Assembly (NCBI GenBank): GCA_947175195.1 | Contig: CAMWLQ010000007.1 | Coordinates: forward strand, 1-64,000 | Source of the DNA: an uncultured Clostridia bacterium | GTDB taxonomy: Bacteria; Bacillota; Clostridia; Christensenellales; Pumilibacteraceae | Length of the DNA: 64,000 nucleotides | Direction: 5' to 3' | Shown: positions 20,002-28,917 of the stretch, in pieces | Layout: the number at the start of each line of letters is the position of its first letter | Numbering within the stretch: position 1 is the stretch's first letter | Translations under genes and position numbers: made by a program | Notes under the pieces: generated by a model | What the model was told of the DNA's origin: nothing | The model's database searches: none | What the model saw: only the letters and a program-made list of their open reading frames with translations

Positions 20002-20360
20002 ACTATCACCAGTTTAATCCCTATCGCTATCATCATAAGCGCAAATATAATGCTTATAACAGTCGGGTTGAGCTTGTTAAGCAGCGCCGCGCCCACTATT
20101 CCGCCGAGCACGACGCCTATGCACGCGCACAACACCGTTTGCCCGTCAAAGAACCCTGCGGCTATATATATGGCGGCGCTTATTATGCATATTGGCAAAA
20201 TTACAAGCAACGCCGTGGCGTGCGCGCGTTTTGCATCCAGTCCGCACATTGTGAGCAACGGCACGGCAAGCATACCGCCACCGCCGCCGAAAAATCCGGA
20301 TACCAGCCCCACGGCGACGCTGCCGCCGCAAACGAGCATTGTTTTTGCTTTACCGTTCAT
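19998..20360 (-). CDS. TSUP (TauE/SafE) transporter half, first gene
   Basis: About 120 aa from the ATG at 20360. It has four hydrophobic helices and the glycine-rich signature SGFFGGGGGMLAVPLLTM (about 21-38), parallel to the GMGGGTLLIPLLT motif of the second half. The frame opens at an ATG at 20408 right after a hairpin; neither start has a clear ribosome site. I prefer 20360 because the first 16 residues before it are not hydrophobic in the family pattern. The transported anion is unknown. Confidence 0.78.
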   Translation of the reverse strand: MNGKAKTMLVCGGSVAVGLVSGFFGGGGGMLAVPLLTMCGLDAKRAHATALLVILPICIISAAIYIAAGFFDGQTVLCACIGVVLGGIVGAALLNKLNPTVISIIFALMMIAIGIKLVIV

Positions 20361-20408
20361 ATAAATAGTTTTTCTGATATTTGCAAAAAATAAACAGGTA
20401 TTATACAT

Positions 20409-20471
20409 CGGGGCTGTTTACACATCCCCGAGCACGTGCGCTATGCGCACTGTTGCGCCCAAAATGGGCGC
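20409..20471 (-). promoter_or_regulatory. Three-hairpin 5' leader of the TSUP operon
   Basis: Three stems lie in 63 nt: GCGCCC/GGGCGC (20455-20460, 20466-20471), GTGCGC/GCGCAC (20436-20441, 20445-20450) and CGGGG/CCCCG (about 20409-20413, 20426-20430). The promoter just upstream predicts that the transcript begins at about 20468, inside the first stem. The ATG at 20408 directly abuts the last stem. A regulatory leader or orphan riboswitch is possible. No known riboswitch consensus was recognised. Confidence 0.45.
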
Positions 20472-20474
20472 GGT

Positions 20475-20502
20475 ATTATACCACTTTGTCATCGGCAGCC
20501 AA
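20475..20502 (-). promoter_or_regulatory. Promoter of the TSUP operon
   Basis: Minus strand TTGGCT (20497-20502), a 16-nt spacer and consensus TATAAT (20475-20480). The intergenic region 20361-20745 otherwise holds the hairpin leader on this side and the promoter of the 1148-aa surface protein on the other; 20503-20670 shows nothing recognisable. Confidence 0.55.
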
Positions 20503-20676
20503 ATGATGCGCGACACTTTGCGTAACTACTCACTTCAATATAGTACGCTACCCATATGAGTCAATCTGTGATTGTGCAAGCAAGCAAAAATACTCCTCGA
20601 ATAACCGCATATAGCGTCATGCAAAAAACGCGGTGCAAAATATTTTGTGTTAGCGGGGATTTATGCCCAAAATCAT

Positions 20677-20705
20677 TTGCAATTTACTCTAACATATTAT
20701 ATAAT
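20677..20705 (+). promoter_or_regulatory. Promoter of the 1148-aa surface protein
   Basis: TTGCAA (20677-20682), a 17-nt spacer and consensus TATAAT (20700-20705). The leader is about 33 nt, with AAAGGTG about 4 nt before the ATG at 20746. Confidence 0.75.
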
Positions 20706-20745
20706 ATACATTGTATAAGAAAAATCACTATTATAAAGGTGTTTT

Positions 20746-23700
20746 ATGCACACTATCAAGAGACTGAAAAACAAATCGATAACAATACTGCTGTCAATAC
20801 TGATTGCGGTTTCGCTCTTGTTCGGCGCGGCTTTTATGGCGATTCGCCCCGCGCGTGCCGACAATGTCGAGGACACAAAAGAGTTTGCGCCCGTAGCGCT
20901 TTCTTTGAGCAATACGCAGTTCAGCTCGTCGTCGGGTAGCTACCCTGCCACGCCCAGCTCTTGGACGGGCGAAAACGTAGACGGCGGCAAGTACAGCCCC
21001 GTAAGCGGCGTTGTGGACCTCACACCGTCCGTGTACTCGACAAACGGCAACAAGGAGTACAAGCTCGATCAGTACCCCGAGTACGCGAGTGAAACCGATA
21101 TACCCAAATCCATATTCGGCGAGAATACGGAATACGGCGGCGATCAAAAGACGCTTATGATAAACACCGCTAAGGGCGGCAGTGTTGCGTATGCCTACAA
21201 GTCGGAAGAAATGACGTTGTCCCCCAACTCCTTCTACCGCTTTTCGGTATGGGTCAAGACCGGCAAATTTGCCGCGGAAACAGGCGCGACAGTAAAGCTT
21301 ACCGGACTTGGTCAAAACTTTGCGTTTAACAACATCGACACTGTAAAAAACAACTACAACGACGACGGCGAGCTTGCGCTCGACAAGACCAATAACTACG
21401 GCTGGGTCAAATACTCGCTTTACGTTCGCACCTCGGCGTCCCTCTCCAAAACCGTTCGCCTCAGCTTAGGCTTGGGCGACGCCACCACAGGCGGTGACGA
21501 GGACCCCGACATATCCGTAAGCCCCGCGTCCGGCTACGTGTTCTTCGACGACGTTAAGGCGGAGCGCATTTCGGCATTGGACTTTGCCAAAGAAACACTG
21601 TATTTCCAAAAGCTTGACGGCAAGGACAACGTGTACGCCAGGGATAACGCGCTTGCGATCAACCTTAACGAAACCACATCGCTCACCACAGAGGACGGCA
21701 AGGAAATAGGCACGTTCTCCCAAAATACCGACGAGTGGAAAACAACGAATGTAGTATACGACGAAGATGACGACAACGCAACTTTTGCGGGCAACGCGCA
21801 CAAGGGCGTTTACAATTCGGAAATGATAGTCAACCTCGAGTCCGACAACGTTTACGGCTTTTCTCAAAACCCGTGGGCGCCGTTCGGCAAAGCCGAAGGC
21901 AACGAGTTCATCAGTATCGACTCGCCTTTCTTTGAGGGTGCACGTCAAGCCAATATCATGCTTATAAGCACATACGAGGGCAACGAGTTTACCAAAGCCG
22001 CCGCCGGCGTCGCGTCCCCGTTCGTCAAAATCGAACGCTTTAAGTATTACCGTTTCTCCGTTTGGGTAAAGGACGACAACGTTCAGGACGGCAACGGTAT
22101 TTCGGTACGCATTAAGGGCAAGCTTATACAAAACGGTGTTGCCGCCGAAAAAGCCACGCTGCTCACCGAGTACACCAATCTCACCGGCGACAGCTCGGAC
22201 AACGCGCACTACGGCTGGAAGGAACAAGTTGTTTATATCCGCGGCTCTATGCTGTTCGACTACGACGTCAGTTTCGAGCTTTGGTTGGGCGCGCCCGACG
22301 CACAGTCGTCCGGTATTGCAATGTTCGATAACGTAACCCTGACCGAGCTTAAATATTCCGATTACACCGCTATGTCCGAGGCTGACAGCGGCAATGTGTA
22401 CGGTATTGACGATTTCGAAAACTCCACCAACATCGTAAACGGTAATTTCCTTACCGTCGGCGACATGGACGAAATCAAGTTCCCCATGACTGTTGCGGAC
22501 TGGACGTATCTTACGCCCGATACCGTCAGTACAAACGGCTTTAATACCAATGCGGTCAACACCGACAACGTTGTGCACGGTCTTATACCTACCGATGAAA
22601 CTACGTTTAGAAACATTGCAACAAGCGGTGCTATCCCCTATGCGGACGAGCCCAATACCGACAACTACAACGTGTTGATGCTTGCGTCTAAAACCAAAAC
22701 GGCGTTTTGCTATCAATCTCCGTCCATAACGCTTTCCACCGACACTGCTAACAAGCTTACCGTAGATATGATGGTAGGTCATGTAAACGGCTACGGCGCG
22801 TCGTTGGTGCTCAAAACAACCGACGGCAGCGTTGTTTCCACAATCGAAAACATTACCGATACTCAAGGTCAGTACAAAACATATACGTTCTACCTTGCCG
22901 CTCCCCTTTCCGATCAAACCGTTTACCTTGAAATATGGCTGGGCTTGAACGACCGCGTGGACAACAAGCAAAAGCTTTCGTCCGGCAATGTGTACGTACA
23001 GCAAGTCATGCTTACCGCTTGGACTGCGGAAGACGACGGCGACGTTGCCGACGAGTACAATGCCAAGCTCGAGGAATATAAAACGGCTGTCGCCGCGCAC
23101 AACAAGCTCAACTACGGCGTATACTCGTTTGCCACTCCCTCGCTCGACTACTATGACGTGTATTCCTACGCGCTGAACGATGGCTTGGGTATTTTGTATC
23201 AATGGAATATGACGTCGGATAACCGCAGCGTTACAAGCGGCATGTTCAATACAAACGATATGAAGGATTTGAAAATATACAAGGACTTTGACACCGACGG
23301 CTTGTCGGGCAACATGCTGTATATTTACAACACCGACAAAAACTACACCAAATACACTTACGACAACTCGCTGTCGCTTGTTGCCAACAAGTATTACCGC
23401 ATAGACGTTAAGGTCAAGGTACGCGTAACCGACGAGGTGCGCAAGGACAAAACCTCGATCGGCGCGGGAATCGCTCTTACCGGCTCCACCGCGGCGTTTG
23501 AGAACATTAAGGACACCACCACGCTTGCGGACAAGAACAACGAAGACAGCCGCAACTACGAAACCTTTAAGACCTATTCATTCTATATCTCCACCGGCGA
23601 CAACGGCGGCAGCATCGGATTGGATATAACCTTCGGCGGCACCGATAAAGATAGCTATATTCAAGGTCACTTGGTTATCGGCGGCATAGAAATGACCGAG

Positions 23701-24192
23701 ATCGACAACCTCGACTACGAAACCGCACAAAAGTCCAAAGACAAAAATATAATTGCGGTAGAGCTGTCCGAATCCAATACCGATGACGACACTTCCAATA
23801 CGGAGGCGCCGTCGAGCGAAATTCAGTGGTGGATTATCCCGACAATAATATTCAGCGTTGCGTTGATTGCTGTTGTAATACTGATTTTGGTTGTGCGTAT
23901 ACGCGACCATTTCAAAAAGAAACGCAAAATCACCTACTCCACCGAGTATGACCGCACCGACGTTTATGACGAAATCGAGCGGCTCAAAGCTCAAGCTGAG
24001 GACAGCAAAAAGCAAAAGTCCAAAAAGGTCACAAACGATGAGATGTACGAGGAAACTCCGATAGATTTACCCGAAAACGGTGAGGACGGCGAGACCGACG
24101 CGACCGATACGACGGACGAGGGCGAAACTGAACAGCCTGCCGAGCAGGAAACCGAGCAAGCCCAAAAGCCCGACGACGACTTGGACGACTAA
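20746..24192 (+). CDS. Large membrane-anchored surface protein with repeated jelly-roll modules
   Basis: An 1148-aa protein. The signal peptide (1-38) ends near ARA-D. The extracellular part holds about four carbohydrate-binding-like beta-sandwich modules. Two share the phrases FYRFSVWVKTG (near 165) and YYRFSVWVKDDN (near 430), and later ones read YRIDVKVKVRV (near 885). Each module has a matching late VFFDDV- or AMFDNVTL-like strand. A transmembrane helix (about 1028-1048) is followed by KKKRK and a roughly 85-residue cytoplasmic tail that ends highly acidic (E/D/Q/T-rich). There is no LPXTG motif. Glycan binding is inferred from the fold pattern only. Its size and anchor resemble the 898-aa protein. 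Confidence 0.7.
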   Translation: MHTIKRLKNKSITILLSILIAVSLLFGAAFMAIRPARADNVEDTKEFAPVALSLSNTQFSSSSGSYPATPSSWTGENVDGGKYSPVSGVVDLTPSVYSTNGNKEYKLDQYPEYASETDIPKSIFGENTEYGGDQKTLMINTAKGGSVAYAYKSEEMTLSPNSFYRFSVWVKTGKFAAETGATVKLTGLGQNFAFNNIDTVKNNYNDDGELALDKTNNYGWVKYSLYVRTSASLSKTVRLSLGLGDATTGGDEDPDISVSPASGYVFFDDVKAERISALDFAKETLYFQKLDGKDNVYARDNALAINLNETTSLTTEDGKEIGTFSQNTDEWKTTNVVYDEDDDNATFAGNAHKGVYNSEMIVNLESDNVYGFSQNPWAPFGKAEGNEFISIDSPFFEGARQANIMLISTYEGNEFTKAAAGVASPFVKIERFKYYRFSVWVKDDNVQDGNGISVRIKGKLIQNGVAAEKATLLTEYTNLTGDSSDNAHYGWKEQVVYIRGSMLFDYDVSFELWLGAPDAQSSGIAMFDNVTLTELKYSDYTAMSEADSGNVYGIDDFENSTNIVNGNFLTVGDMDEIKFPMTVADWTYLTPDTVSTNGFNTNAVNTDNVVHGLIPTDETTFRNIATSGAIPYADEPNTDNYNVLMLASKTKTAFCYQSPSITLSTDTANKLTVDMMVGHVNGYGASLVLKTTDGSVVSTIENITDTQGQYKTYTFYLAAPLSDQTVYLEIWLGLNDRVDNKQKLSSGNVYVQQVMLTAWTAEDDGDVADEYNAKLEEYKTAVAAHNKLNYGVYSFATPSLDYYDVYSYALNDGLGILYQWNMTSDNRSVTSGMFNTNDMKDLKIYKDFDTDGLSGNMLYIYNTDKNYTKYTYDNSLSLVANKYYRIDVKVKVRVTDEVRKDKTSIGAGIALTGSTAAFENIKDTTTLADKNNEDSRNYETFKTYSFYISTGDNGGSIGLDITFGGTDKDSYIQGHLVIGGIEMTEIDNLDYETAQKSKDKNIIAVELSESNTDDDTSNTEAPSSEIQWWIIPTIIFSVALIAVVILILVVRIRDHFKKKRKITYSTEYDRTDVYDEIERLKAQAEDSKKQKSKKVTNDEMYEETPIDLPENGEDGETDATDTTDEGETEQPAEQETEQAQKPDDDLDD

Positions 24193-24210
24193 TCAAATAA
24201 TGTAGCAACA

Positions 24211-24243
24211 AAAAGCGGACAGTGAAAACTGCCCGCTTTTATG
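24211..24243 (+). terminator. Terminator of the 1148-aa surface protein gene
   Basis: Stem AAAAGCGG-CAG/CTG-CCGCTTTT (24211-24222 with 24229-24240, one A-C mismatch), 6-nt loop. It is nearly symmetric and could also serve the convergent minus-strand gene. Confidence 0.8.
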
Positions 24244-24264
24244 TTGTAAAATTTTTAACTGATT

Positions 24265-24789
24265 TTATTTGCACAAAATTTCCAATTTTACCGTGTCTGT
24301 CGAATCAAACTCCACAAAGCTGATTGTATGTCGACTGACTACTGCCGTTCCGTCGTTTTGACCGTAATCTCCTATTTTGCATACATTTATCACATCATCA
24401 TTGAAAGTATCTATATATCCCGAAATATCACTATTGCCGCTTTCGCAAAGCTCAATCTCACATATGCGTTTTTCGCTCTTTATAACAGAAAGTATCTTGT
24501 TTATATCGGCGACGGATTCTACACTATAGCTGCTCTTTTCCTTGTAATAATCAATCAGTTTTGTTAAAGCCACGAGATATTCGGTTTTTGTAGCAACGTT
24601 AAATATAGTATCGGTCAAAAAACAAGCTATGCCGTCATAGTGTCCGTGAGAATCGTACATTTCGACAATCGTATAGTCGCTGTCACAAGCAATAATATAC
24701 CCTACCGCAAACTTTGAAGTATCATCAATATCGGTATAAATTTCGCACAAGGCTTTATCTTTCATCAACTCTTTTAATGAGTTTTCCAT
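24265..24789 (-). CDS. Hypothetical protein with a duplicated Sm-like beta domain
   Basis: A 174-aa soluble protein not recognised as a named family. It has an internal duplication: residues about 14-67 (ALCEIYTD, then AVGYIIACDSDYTIVEMYD, then GHYDGIACFLTDTIFNV) align with about 108-165 (RICEIELC, then ISGYIDTFNDDVINVCKIG, then QNDGTAVVSRHTISFV). The strand order and the G-x-x-D-G turn resemble an Sm/Lsm-type barrel. A helical linker joins the two copies. AGGAG lies upstream of the ATG at 24789. It is downstream of nothing obvious and its role is unknown. Confidence 0.6.
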   Translation of the reverse strand: MENSLKELMKDKALCEIYTDIDDTSKFAVGYIIACDSDYTIVEMYDSHGHYDGIACFLTDTIFNVATKTEYLVALTKLIDYYKEKSSYSVESVADINKILSVIKSEKRICEIELCESGNSDISGYIDTFNDDVINVCKIGDYGQNDGTAVVSRHTISFVEFDSTDTVKLEILCK

Positions 24790-24836
24790 AGCAACTCCTA
24801 AAATTTCAACCTATAATTCATAATTCCGAATTAAAT

Positions 24837-25559
24837 TTAATATCCCCCGTCCACGTGCAACAACGCACCGTTAATAAAGGACGATTTTTCTTCCGCGAGG
24901 AATAGCGCGGCGTGGCTTATATCTTCAGGCCTGCCTATGCGCTGCACAGGCGTATTATCGACTATTTTTATAAGCGCGTCGGGCGGCACAGGGTCGTTCA
25001 TTTCGGTTGCAATCAATCCCGCGACAATCGCGTTTACCGTTACGCCCGCAAGCCCAACCTCGCGTGAAAGCGCCTTTGTAAGTCCGTTTACGCCCGCCTT
25101 TGCCGCGGAATATGCCGTTTCCGTACTCGACCCGCGCTCCGACCAAAACGAGCTTATGTTGATTATCCTGCCAAATCCGTTTTTAATCATATCGGGCAAA
25201 AACGCGCGCGTAGCCAGCCACACGCCCTTTAAGTCAACGCCGATTACCCTATCGAAATCTTCTTCGCTGTCGGATTGCAATAGACCCATATGCGCTATGC
25301 CCGCGTTGTTTATTAGAGTGTCCACAGTGCCGAACGCCACTTTGTCGTGCATAGCTTGTACCTGCTCGGCATTTGATATATCGGATTGTATAGCTTGGCA
25401 CGCTATTTCCTTTGCGTTAAGCTCGTTTACAAGCTCCATTGCCTGCTTTTCCGACTTATTGTAATTGATAATCACGTTATATCCGGCATTGCCGAAATCA
25501 ATCGCCATTTGCCTGCCTATGCCGCGCGCGCCGCCGGTTATAAGTACCGTCCTTTTCAT
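24837..25559 (-). CDS. Short-chain dehydrogenase/reductase, FabG-like
   Basis: A 240-aa Rossmann enzyme. The TGGARGIGRQ nucleotide loop is at residues 8-17 and NNAGIAHMG near 88. The catalytic Ser/Tyr/Lys set lies in INISSFWSERGS and AYSAAKAGV (near 138-160), with a DGGY end. FabG members reduce 3-oxoacyl-ACP in fatty-acid elongation, but no fab genes are near, so another NAD(P)H-dependent oxo-reductase role is possible. It is the last gene of the ten-gene nth-obg operon, 8 bp after the MurF gene, with its own AGGTGA site. Confidence 0.82.
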   Translation of the reverse strand: MKRTVLITGGARGIGRQMAIDFGNAGYNVIINYNKSEKQAMELVNELNAKEIACQAIQSDISNAEQVQAMHDKVAFGTVDTLINNAGIAHMGLLQSDSEEDFDRVIGVDLKGVWLATRAFLPDMIKNGFGRIINISSFWSERGSSTETAYSAAKAGVNGLTKALSREVGLAGVTVNAIVAGLIATEMNDPVPPDALIKIVDNTPVQRIGRPEDISHAALFLAEEKSSFINGALLHVDGGY

Positions 25560-25567
25560 TTGTTCAC

Positions 25568-27136
25568 CTACACTATATTATCGGGTAAATCATTTTCAAA
25601 CAGCACAACCTTGTTGCCGTCGATGCCCTTTAACGCGTCCACGGCGGCGTTGCGCGAAGTGAATATTGTGATTTTACCTTCGTCCATTCCGTTCTTTACC
25701 GCACCGCTCTTTATGTCCTCGGCACGCGATCCCACAAGAAAAGCGTAATCGCATACGGCGGATATTTGTTTGCCCAGCTCTACGTTGCTCGGCCTTTCCA
25801 ATGCGCCAAGCTCGACAAACCCCGGCGTTATAATCACCTTTGTGCCGTCAAAGCACTTTAACACGTCCAGCGCGTTTTTTGCGCCTATCGGGTTGGCATT
25901 GAACGCGTCATCTATAACGGTGACCGCGCCGCCGCTTTCCAGCAGCTGCAGTCTATGTTCGACGGGCTGCGCTTTTTCCACAGCCGCGGCAATATCATTT
26001 AACGACACGCCAAGCTCCAACGCGATTGCCGCGCACACGCACACCGTTTCGGCTATATGCGCGCCCAAAAGCTTTGCGGTTATGTTTTGCCGCTTGTCGC
26101 CAGCGACCAAGCAAAAGCTTGTGCCGCGCCCGTCGATAACAAGATTTTCGTACCCCACGCCGTCGCCTGTCACTACCGTCTTACAAACGGGCTTACGACC
26201 TTCAAGCGCCTTGCAATCCTCGTTATATCCGTTAAGGGCAAGCACGCCGTTGTTAGGCAGCGCCGCGGCAAGCTCGTACTTGACGTTGGCTATGTCCGCT
26301 CTTGTGCCCATTGTTTCGGAGTGCATATCGCCCACTGCGGTGATAATACCGTAAACGGGATTTACAATATCGCACAGTTCTTTTATATCGTCCTTATACC
26401 GCGCGCCCAGCTCGGCAATAAAGACCTGTTCGCCGTTCAGGCTGTTGTTTATCGTTTTGCACACGCCCATAGGAGTGTTAAAGCTGCCCGGTGTGGCAAG
26501 TACCGTGTACTTGGCTTGCAGCATATCCTTTAGCAAATTCTTTGCCGTGGTCTTGCCGTAGCTGCCAGTTATGCCTATTACTATGGGCGACTGCTCCTTC
26601 AGCTTAGCTTTGGCGCGTTTTACGTATTTAAGGTTGTTTAGCTTTTCAAACGGATAAGTAATAACGTTTGCAAGCAGCGCTACAAACGGAACTGCCATTC
26701 CCAGTGCCGCGGTAAGCGTTTGGCAATACACCGAATAGTATGTAGCAAACGCTATCGCTCCGCCAACCGCAAGCAATAATATAAGGTTTACTATGAACAG
26801 GCGTACCATTCGCCCCGTAAACTTGATTTTGTTTGCGCCGTTGCGCCGTACCGCCACAATAAATATTATTGCAAAAATGCAATAGAACGCCACCGCGCAG
26901 TACCGCGCCCATTCAACCGCGGAAAAGCAAGTGATATAGATAATCTCGGTGATAAACCCGAACAGCATAAGCGCCGCATAACGGATAAGCACGTCGTAGT
27001 TAGTGCTTTTCCACCATCCGAAAACGCCGTGAGCCTTGTAGCCCGACAGCTGGATTATTTTCAGCATCGGTATGCCGATTACCGCCGATAGTATTGCCGC
27101 AACACCGATTAGTGCGACAGAGATATAGTATTCCAT
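25568..27136 (-). CDS. MurF-type Mur ligase with N-terminal five-helix membrane domain
   Basis: A 522-aa protein. Residues 1-165 form about five transmembrane helices (near 5-25, 50-72, 76-96, 112-134, 140-160). Residues about 183-522 are a Mur ligase: GITGSYGKTT P-loop at 188-197, GSFNTPMGV near 218, an ELGARYKDDI segment, and the DDAFNANPIGAKNALD motif typical of MurF. MurF adds D-Ala-D-Ala to the UDP-MurNAc-tripeptide. Cytoplasmic MurF normally starts with a substrate domain, which here is replaced by the membrane domain. A peptidoglycan-ligase variant acting at the membrane is the likeliest role; another amide ligase cannot be excluded. Confidence 0.75.
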   Translation of the reverse strand: MEYYISVALIGVAAILSAVIGIPMLKIIQLSGYKAHGVFGWWKSTNYDVLIRYAALMLFGFITEIIYITCFSAVEWARYCAVAFYCIFAIIFIVAVRRNGANKIKFTGRMVRLFIVNLILLLAVGGAIAFATYYSVYCQTLTAALGMAVPFVALLANVITYPFEKLNNLKYVKRAKAKLKEQSPIVIGITGSYGKTTAKNLLKDMLQAKYTVLATPGSFNTPMGVCKTINNSLNGEQVFIAELGARYKDDIKELCDIVNPVYGIITAVGDMHSETMGTRADIANVKYELAAALPNNGVLALNGYNEDCKALEGRKPVCKTVVTGDGVGYENLVIDGRGTSFCLVAGDKRQNITAKLLGAHIAETVCVCAAIALELGVSLNDIAAAVEKAQPVEHRLQLLESGGAVTVIDDAFNANPIGAKNALDVLKCFDGTKVIITPGFVELGALERPSNVELGKQISAVCDYAFLVGSRAEDIKSGAVKNGMDEGKITIFTSRNAAVDALKGIDGNKVVLFENDLPDNIV

Positions 27137-27140
27137 ATGC

Positions 27141-27851
27141 TTATTCCGTTACGAAATTTTTTAGCTGTAATGTGAACTTGTACTGCGCGTCGATATACGA
27201 ATAGTGTCCGCCGTCCGTCATAACAAGCGCGCTGTTTGCTATTCCGCGCCGCAGTCGCTTTGCCATATACGGCGGAGTGTCGCGATCGCGCTTGCCCCAA
27301 AATATGAGCGTTTGGCACTTGATATACGGCAGCAGCCTATCCAAATGAGTATTGACTATGCGCACAAACACGCCGCGCATATCCGCGTCTACTTTATTAT
27401 AATCGGTTGAGCCGAATCCGTCAAGGGATTTGCCGCGTTTAACCCTATGATGATAGCGTGCAATGCGAATTTTCTTTTTAAGGCTGAACTTTGGCTTGAG
27501 CCCTGCGCTGTCCACAAGCACTATCTTTTGCGCTAAGCCCTGCGCCGCAAGAATGATTGCAACACGCCCGCCAAAGCTGTGTCCGACTATTATCGGCTTG
27601 TCTATGCCCTGTTCCAGCATAAAGTCGCGCACGCACGCGGCGTATTCGTATACGCCCCAGTTGCTCGGCACTTTTTTGGGGAATGCAAAGTTGACACAAC
27701 CCACGCCCCAATCCAACGCGCGTTTATACGCGCCCGCGAATGAGCTTAAGTCTCCGCCCCATCCGTGCAAAAACAAAACGACTGTTTTTGTATCGCCCTG
27801 TGCGCGGCACATCTCGTACTCGCACTGCACTCCGTCCACAGTCGTTTCCAT
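27141..27851 (-). CDS. Alpha/beta hydrolase
   Basis: About 236 aa from the ATG at 27851. It has an oxyanion loop HGWGGD near residue 29, a nucleophile elbow GHSFGGR near 91, a catalytic Asp region WGKRDRDTPP near 194 and a catalytic His in DGGHYSY near 219. It is a soluble serine hydrolase of unknown substrate. A TTG two codons earlier (27857) is the alternative start; AGGAAG lies 10 nt before the ATG and 4 nt before the TTG. It sits between the MurF-like gene (4 bp) and rimI (14 bp) in the same operon. Confidence 0.85.
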   Translation of the reverse strand: METTVDGVQCEYEMCRAQGDTKTVVLFLHGWGGDLSSFAGAYKRALDWGVGCVNFAFPKKVPSNWGVYEYAACVRDFMLEQGIDKPIIVGHSFGGRVAIILAAQGLAQKIVLVDSAGLKPKFSLKKKIRIARYHHRVKRGKSLDGFGSTDYNKVDADMRGVFVRIVNTHLDRLLPYIKCQTLIFWGKRDRDTPPYMAKRLRRGIANSALVMTDGGHYSYIDAQYKFTLQLKNFVTE

Positions 27852-27865
27852 AAACAATACACTTC

Positions 27866-28300
27866 CTACAAATTTAGTCGCATAATCAGCGCGTCTTTTC
27901 CTTTGTAGTAGTTTTTTCTCAGCCCTACGCGTGTAAACCCGAGACTTTGGTAAAGTTGTATTGCGGGCGTGTTTCCGTCGCGTACAAGCAAAAATACGCT
28001 ATGTACGCCGCGTAACTCAAGCTCGGTCAAATGCTCGGTCAAAAGTGCCCTGCCGACGCCACGCCGCCTGTACTTTTCCATAACGGCGATATTGGATATT
28101 TCGCACTCGTCAACCGTAACCTCGCCCGACACGTACCCGCAAAACTCGCCGTTTATTTCCGCGACCAAAAACACCGCTCCGCCGACTATTTCGCCCTCGA
28201 TTTGGCTTTCCGTCCACGGACAGTCTATGTACGCCTGCTCCGCCGCCGCGATATTGGGTGCGTCGCTACGCTGTGCTTTGCGTACCGCTATACCTATCAC
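27866..28300 (-). CDS. rimI: Ribosomal protein S18 alanine N-acetyltransferase
   Basis: A 144-aa GNAT acetyltransferase. The acetyl-CoA loop is KYRRRGVGRALL near residue 77 and the C-terminal beta bulge reads YQSLGFTRVGLRKNYY, which is typical of RimI. It acetylates the N-terminus of ribosomal protein S18 (and sometimes others). It overlaps tsaB by 4 bp in the conserved tsaE-tsaB-rimI order, which supports the specific call. tsaD, often next, is not in the window. Confidence 0.9.
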   Translation of the reverse strand: MIGIAVRKAQRSDAPNIAAAEQAYIDCPWTESQIEGEIVGGAVFLVAEINGEFCGYVSGEVTVDECEISNIAVMEKYRRRGVGRALLTEHLTELELRGVHSVFLLVRDGNTPAIQLYQSLGFTRVGLRKNYYKGKDALIMRLNL

Positions 28301-28917
28301 AAATCGCCCTCGCCGCGTTCGGGCTGCGCTTTGCGTATGTACAGCGGCAGTAAATCCTTTTGATCCAGCACGTTGCCTACGTGTTTTTCCGCGGCAATTT
28401 TCATTTCGCGCAAGCCCACGCCGACCGCGCCCGAGAATATCCCCGACAGCTTATTGTCGGTGGACACTGCGTAATCCTTGTGCGCCTTGACAAACGCCAG
28501 CGCGTCGTCCAGCGTCATGCACACGGCGGGATCGAGCGTGCCGTCGCCGTCAAACCGTGCGACATAACACACCTTGTTGCCCGCGTCGGCTACGGAAATC
28601 ACCTTGTCGCTGTTATTGTTATATGAATTGAGCCGCAAATTGTTTACGCCAAAGCACGGCTTGCCCAGCGAATAGCAAAACGTTTTTATCGTGGTCAGTC
28701 CTATGCGCAGCCCAGTAAACGACCCGGGACCAACGCACGCGCCGAATATATCTATATCGTCAAGAGTTACGCCCGCCTTTTTCAGCAGTCCGTCTATCAT
28801 AGGCATAAGCGTTTCCGAGCCCGCGTTTTTCAAATTCTCGTCGTAATAGTACTCGCCGCCGCTAAACAGCAATGCGCGCGTACCCTCGGCGGTATCTATC
28901 ATCAAATAGCTTTTCAT
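28297..28917 (-). CDS. tsaB: tRNA t6A synthesis protein TsaB
   Basis: About 206 aa from the ATG at 28917, which overlaps the tsaE stop by 4 bp (ATGA); the frame's upstream extension to 28983 lies inside tsaE and is not used. The ASKHA-fold signatures are MIDTAEGTRALLF at the N-terminus and GACVGPGSFTGLRIGL near residue 62. TsaB scaffolds TsaD and TsaE to add threonylcarbamoyl to A37 of ANN-decoding tRNAs. It sits between tsaE and rimI, as in most bacteria. The length is normal. Confidence 0.92.
   Translation of the reverse strand: MKSYLMIDTAEGTRALLFSGGEYYYDENLKNAGSETLMPMIDGLLKKAGVTLDDIDIFGACVGPGSFTGLRIGLTTIKTFCYSLGKPCFGVNNLRLNSYNNNSDKVISVADAGNKVCYVARFDGDGTLDPAVCMTLDDALAFVKAHKDYAVSTDNKLSGIFSGAVGVGLREMKIAAEKHVGNVLDQKDLLPLYIRKAQPERGEGDL

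Noticed and set aside
21466..23202. A 578-codon minus-strand frame inside the 1148-aa surface protein
   Set aside because: It is antisense to a coherent secreted protein with signal peptide and repeats; no start signal and no family motif.
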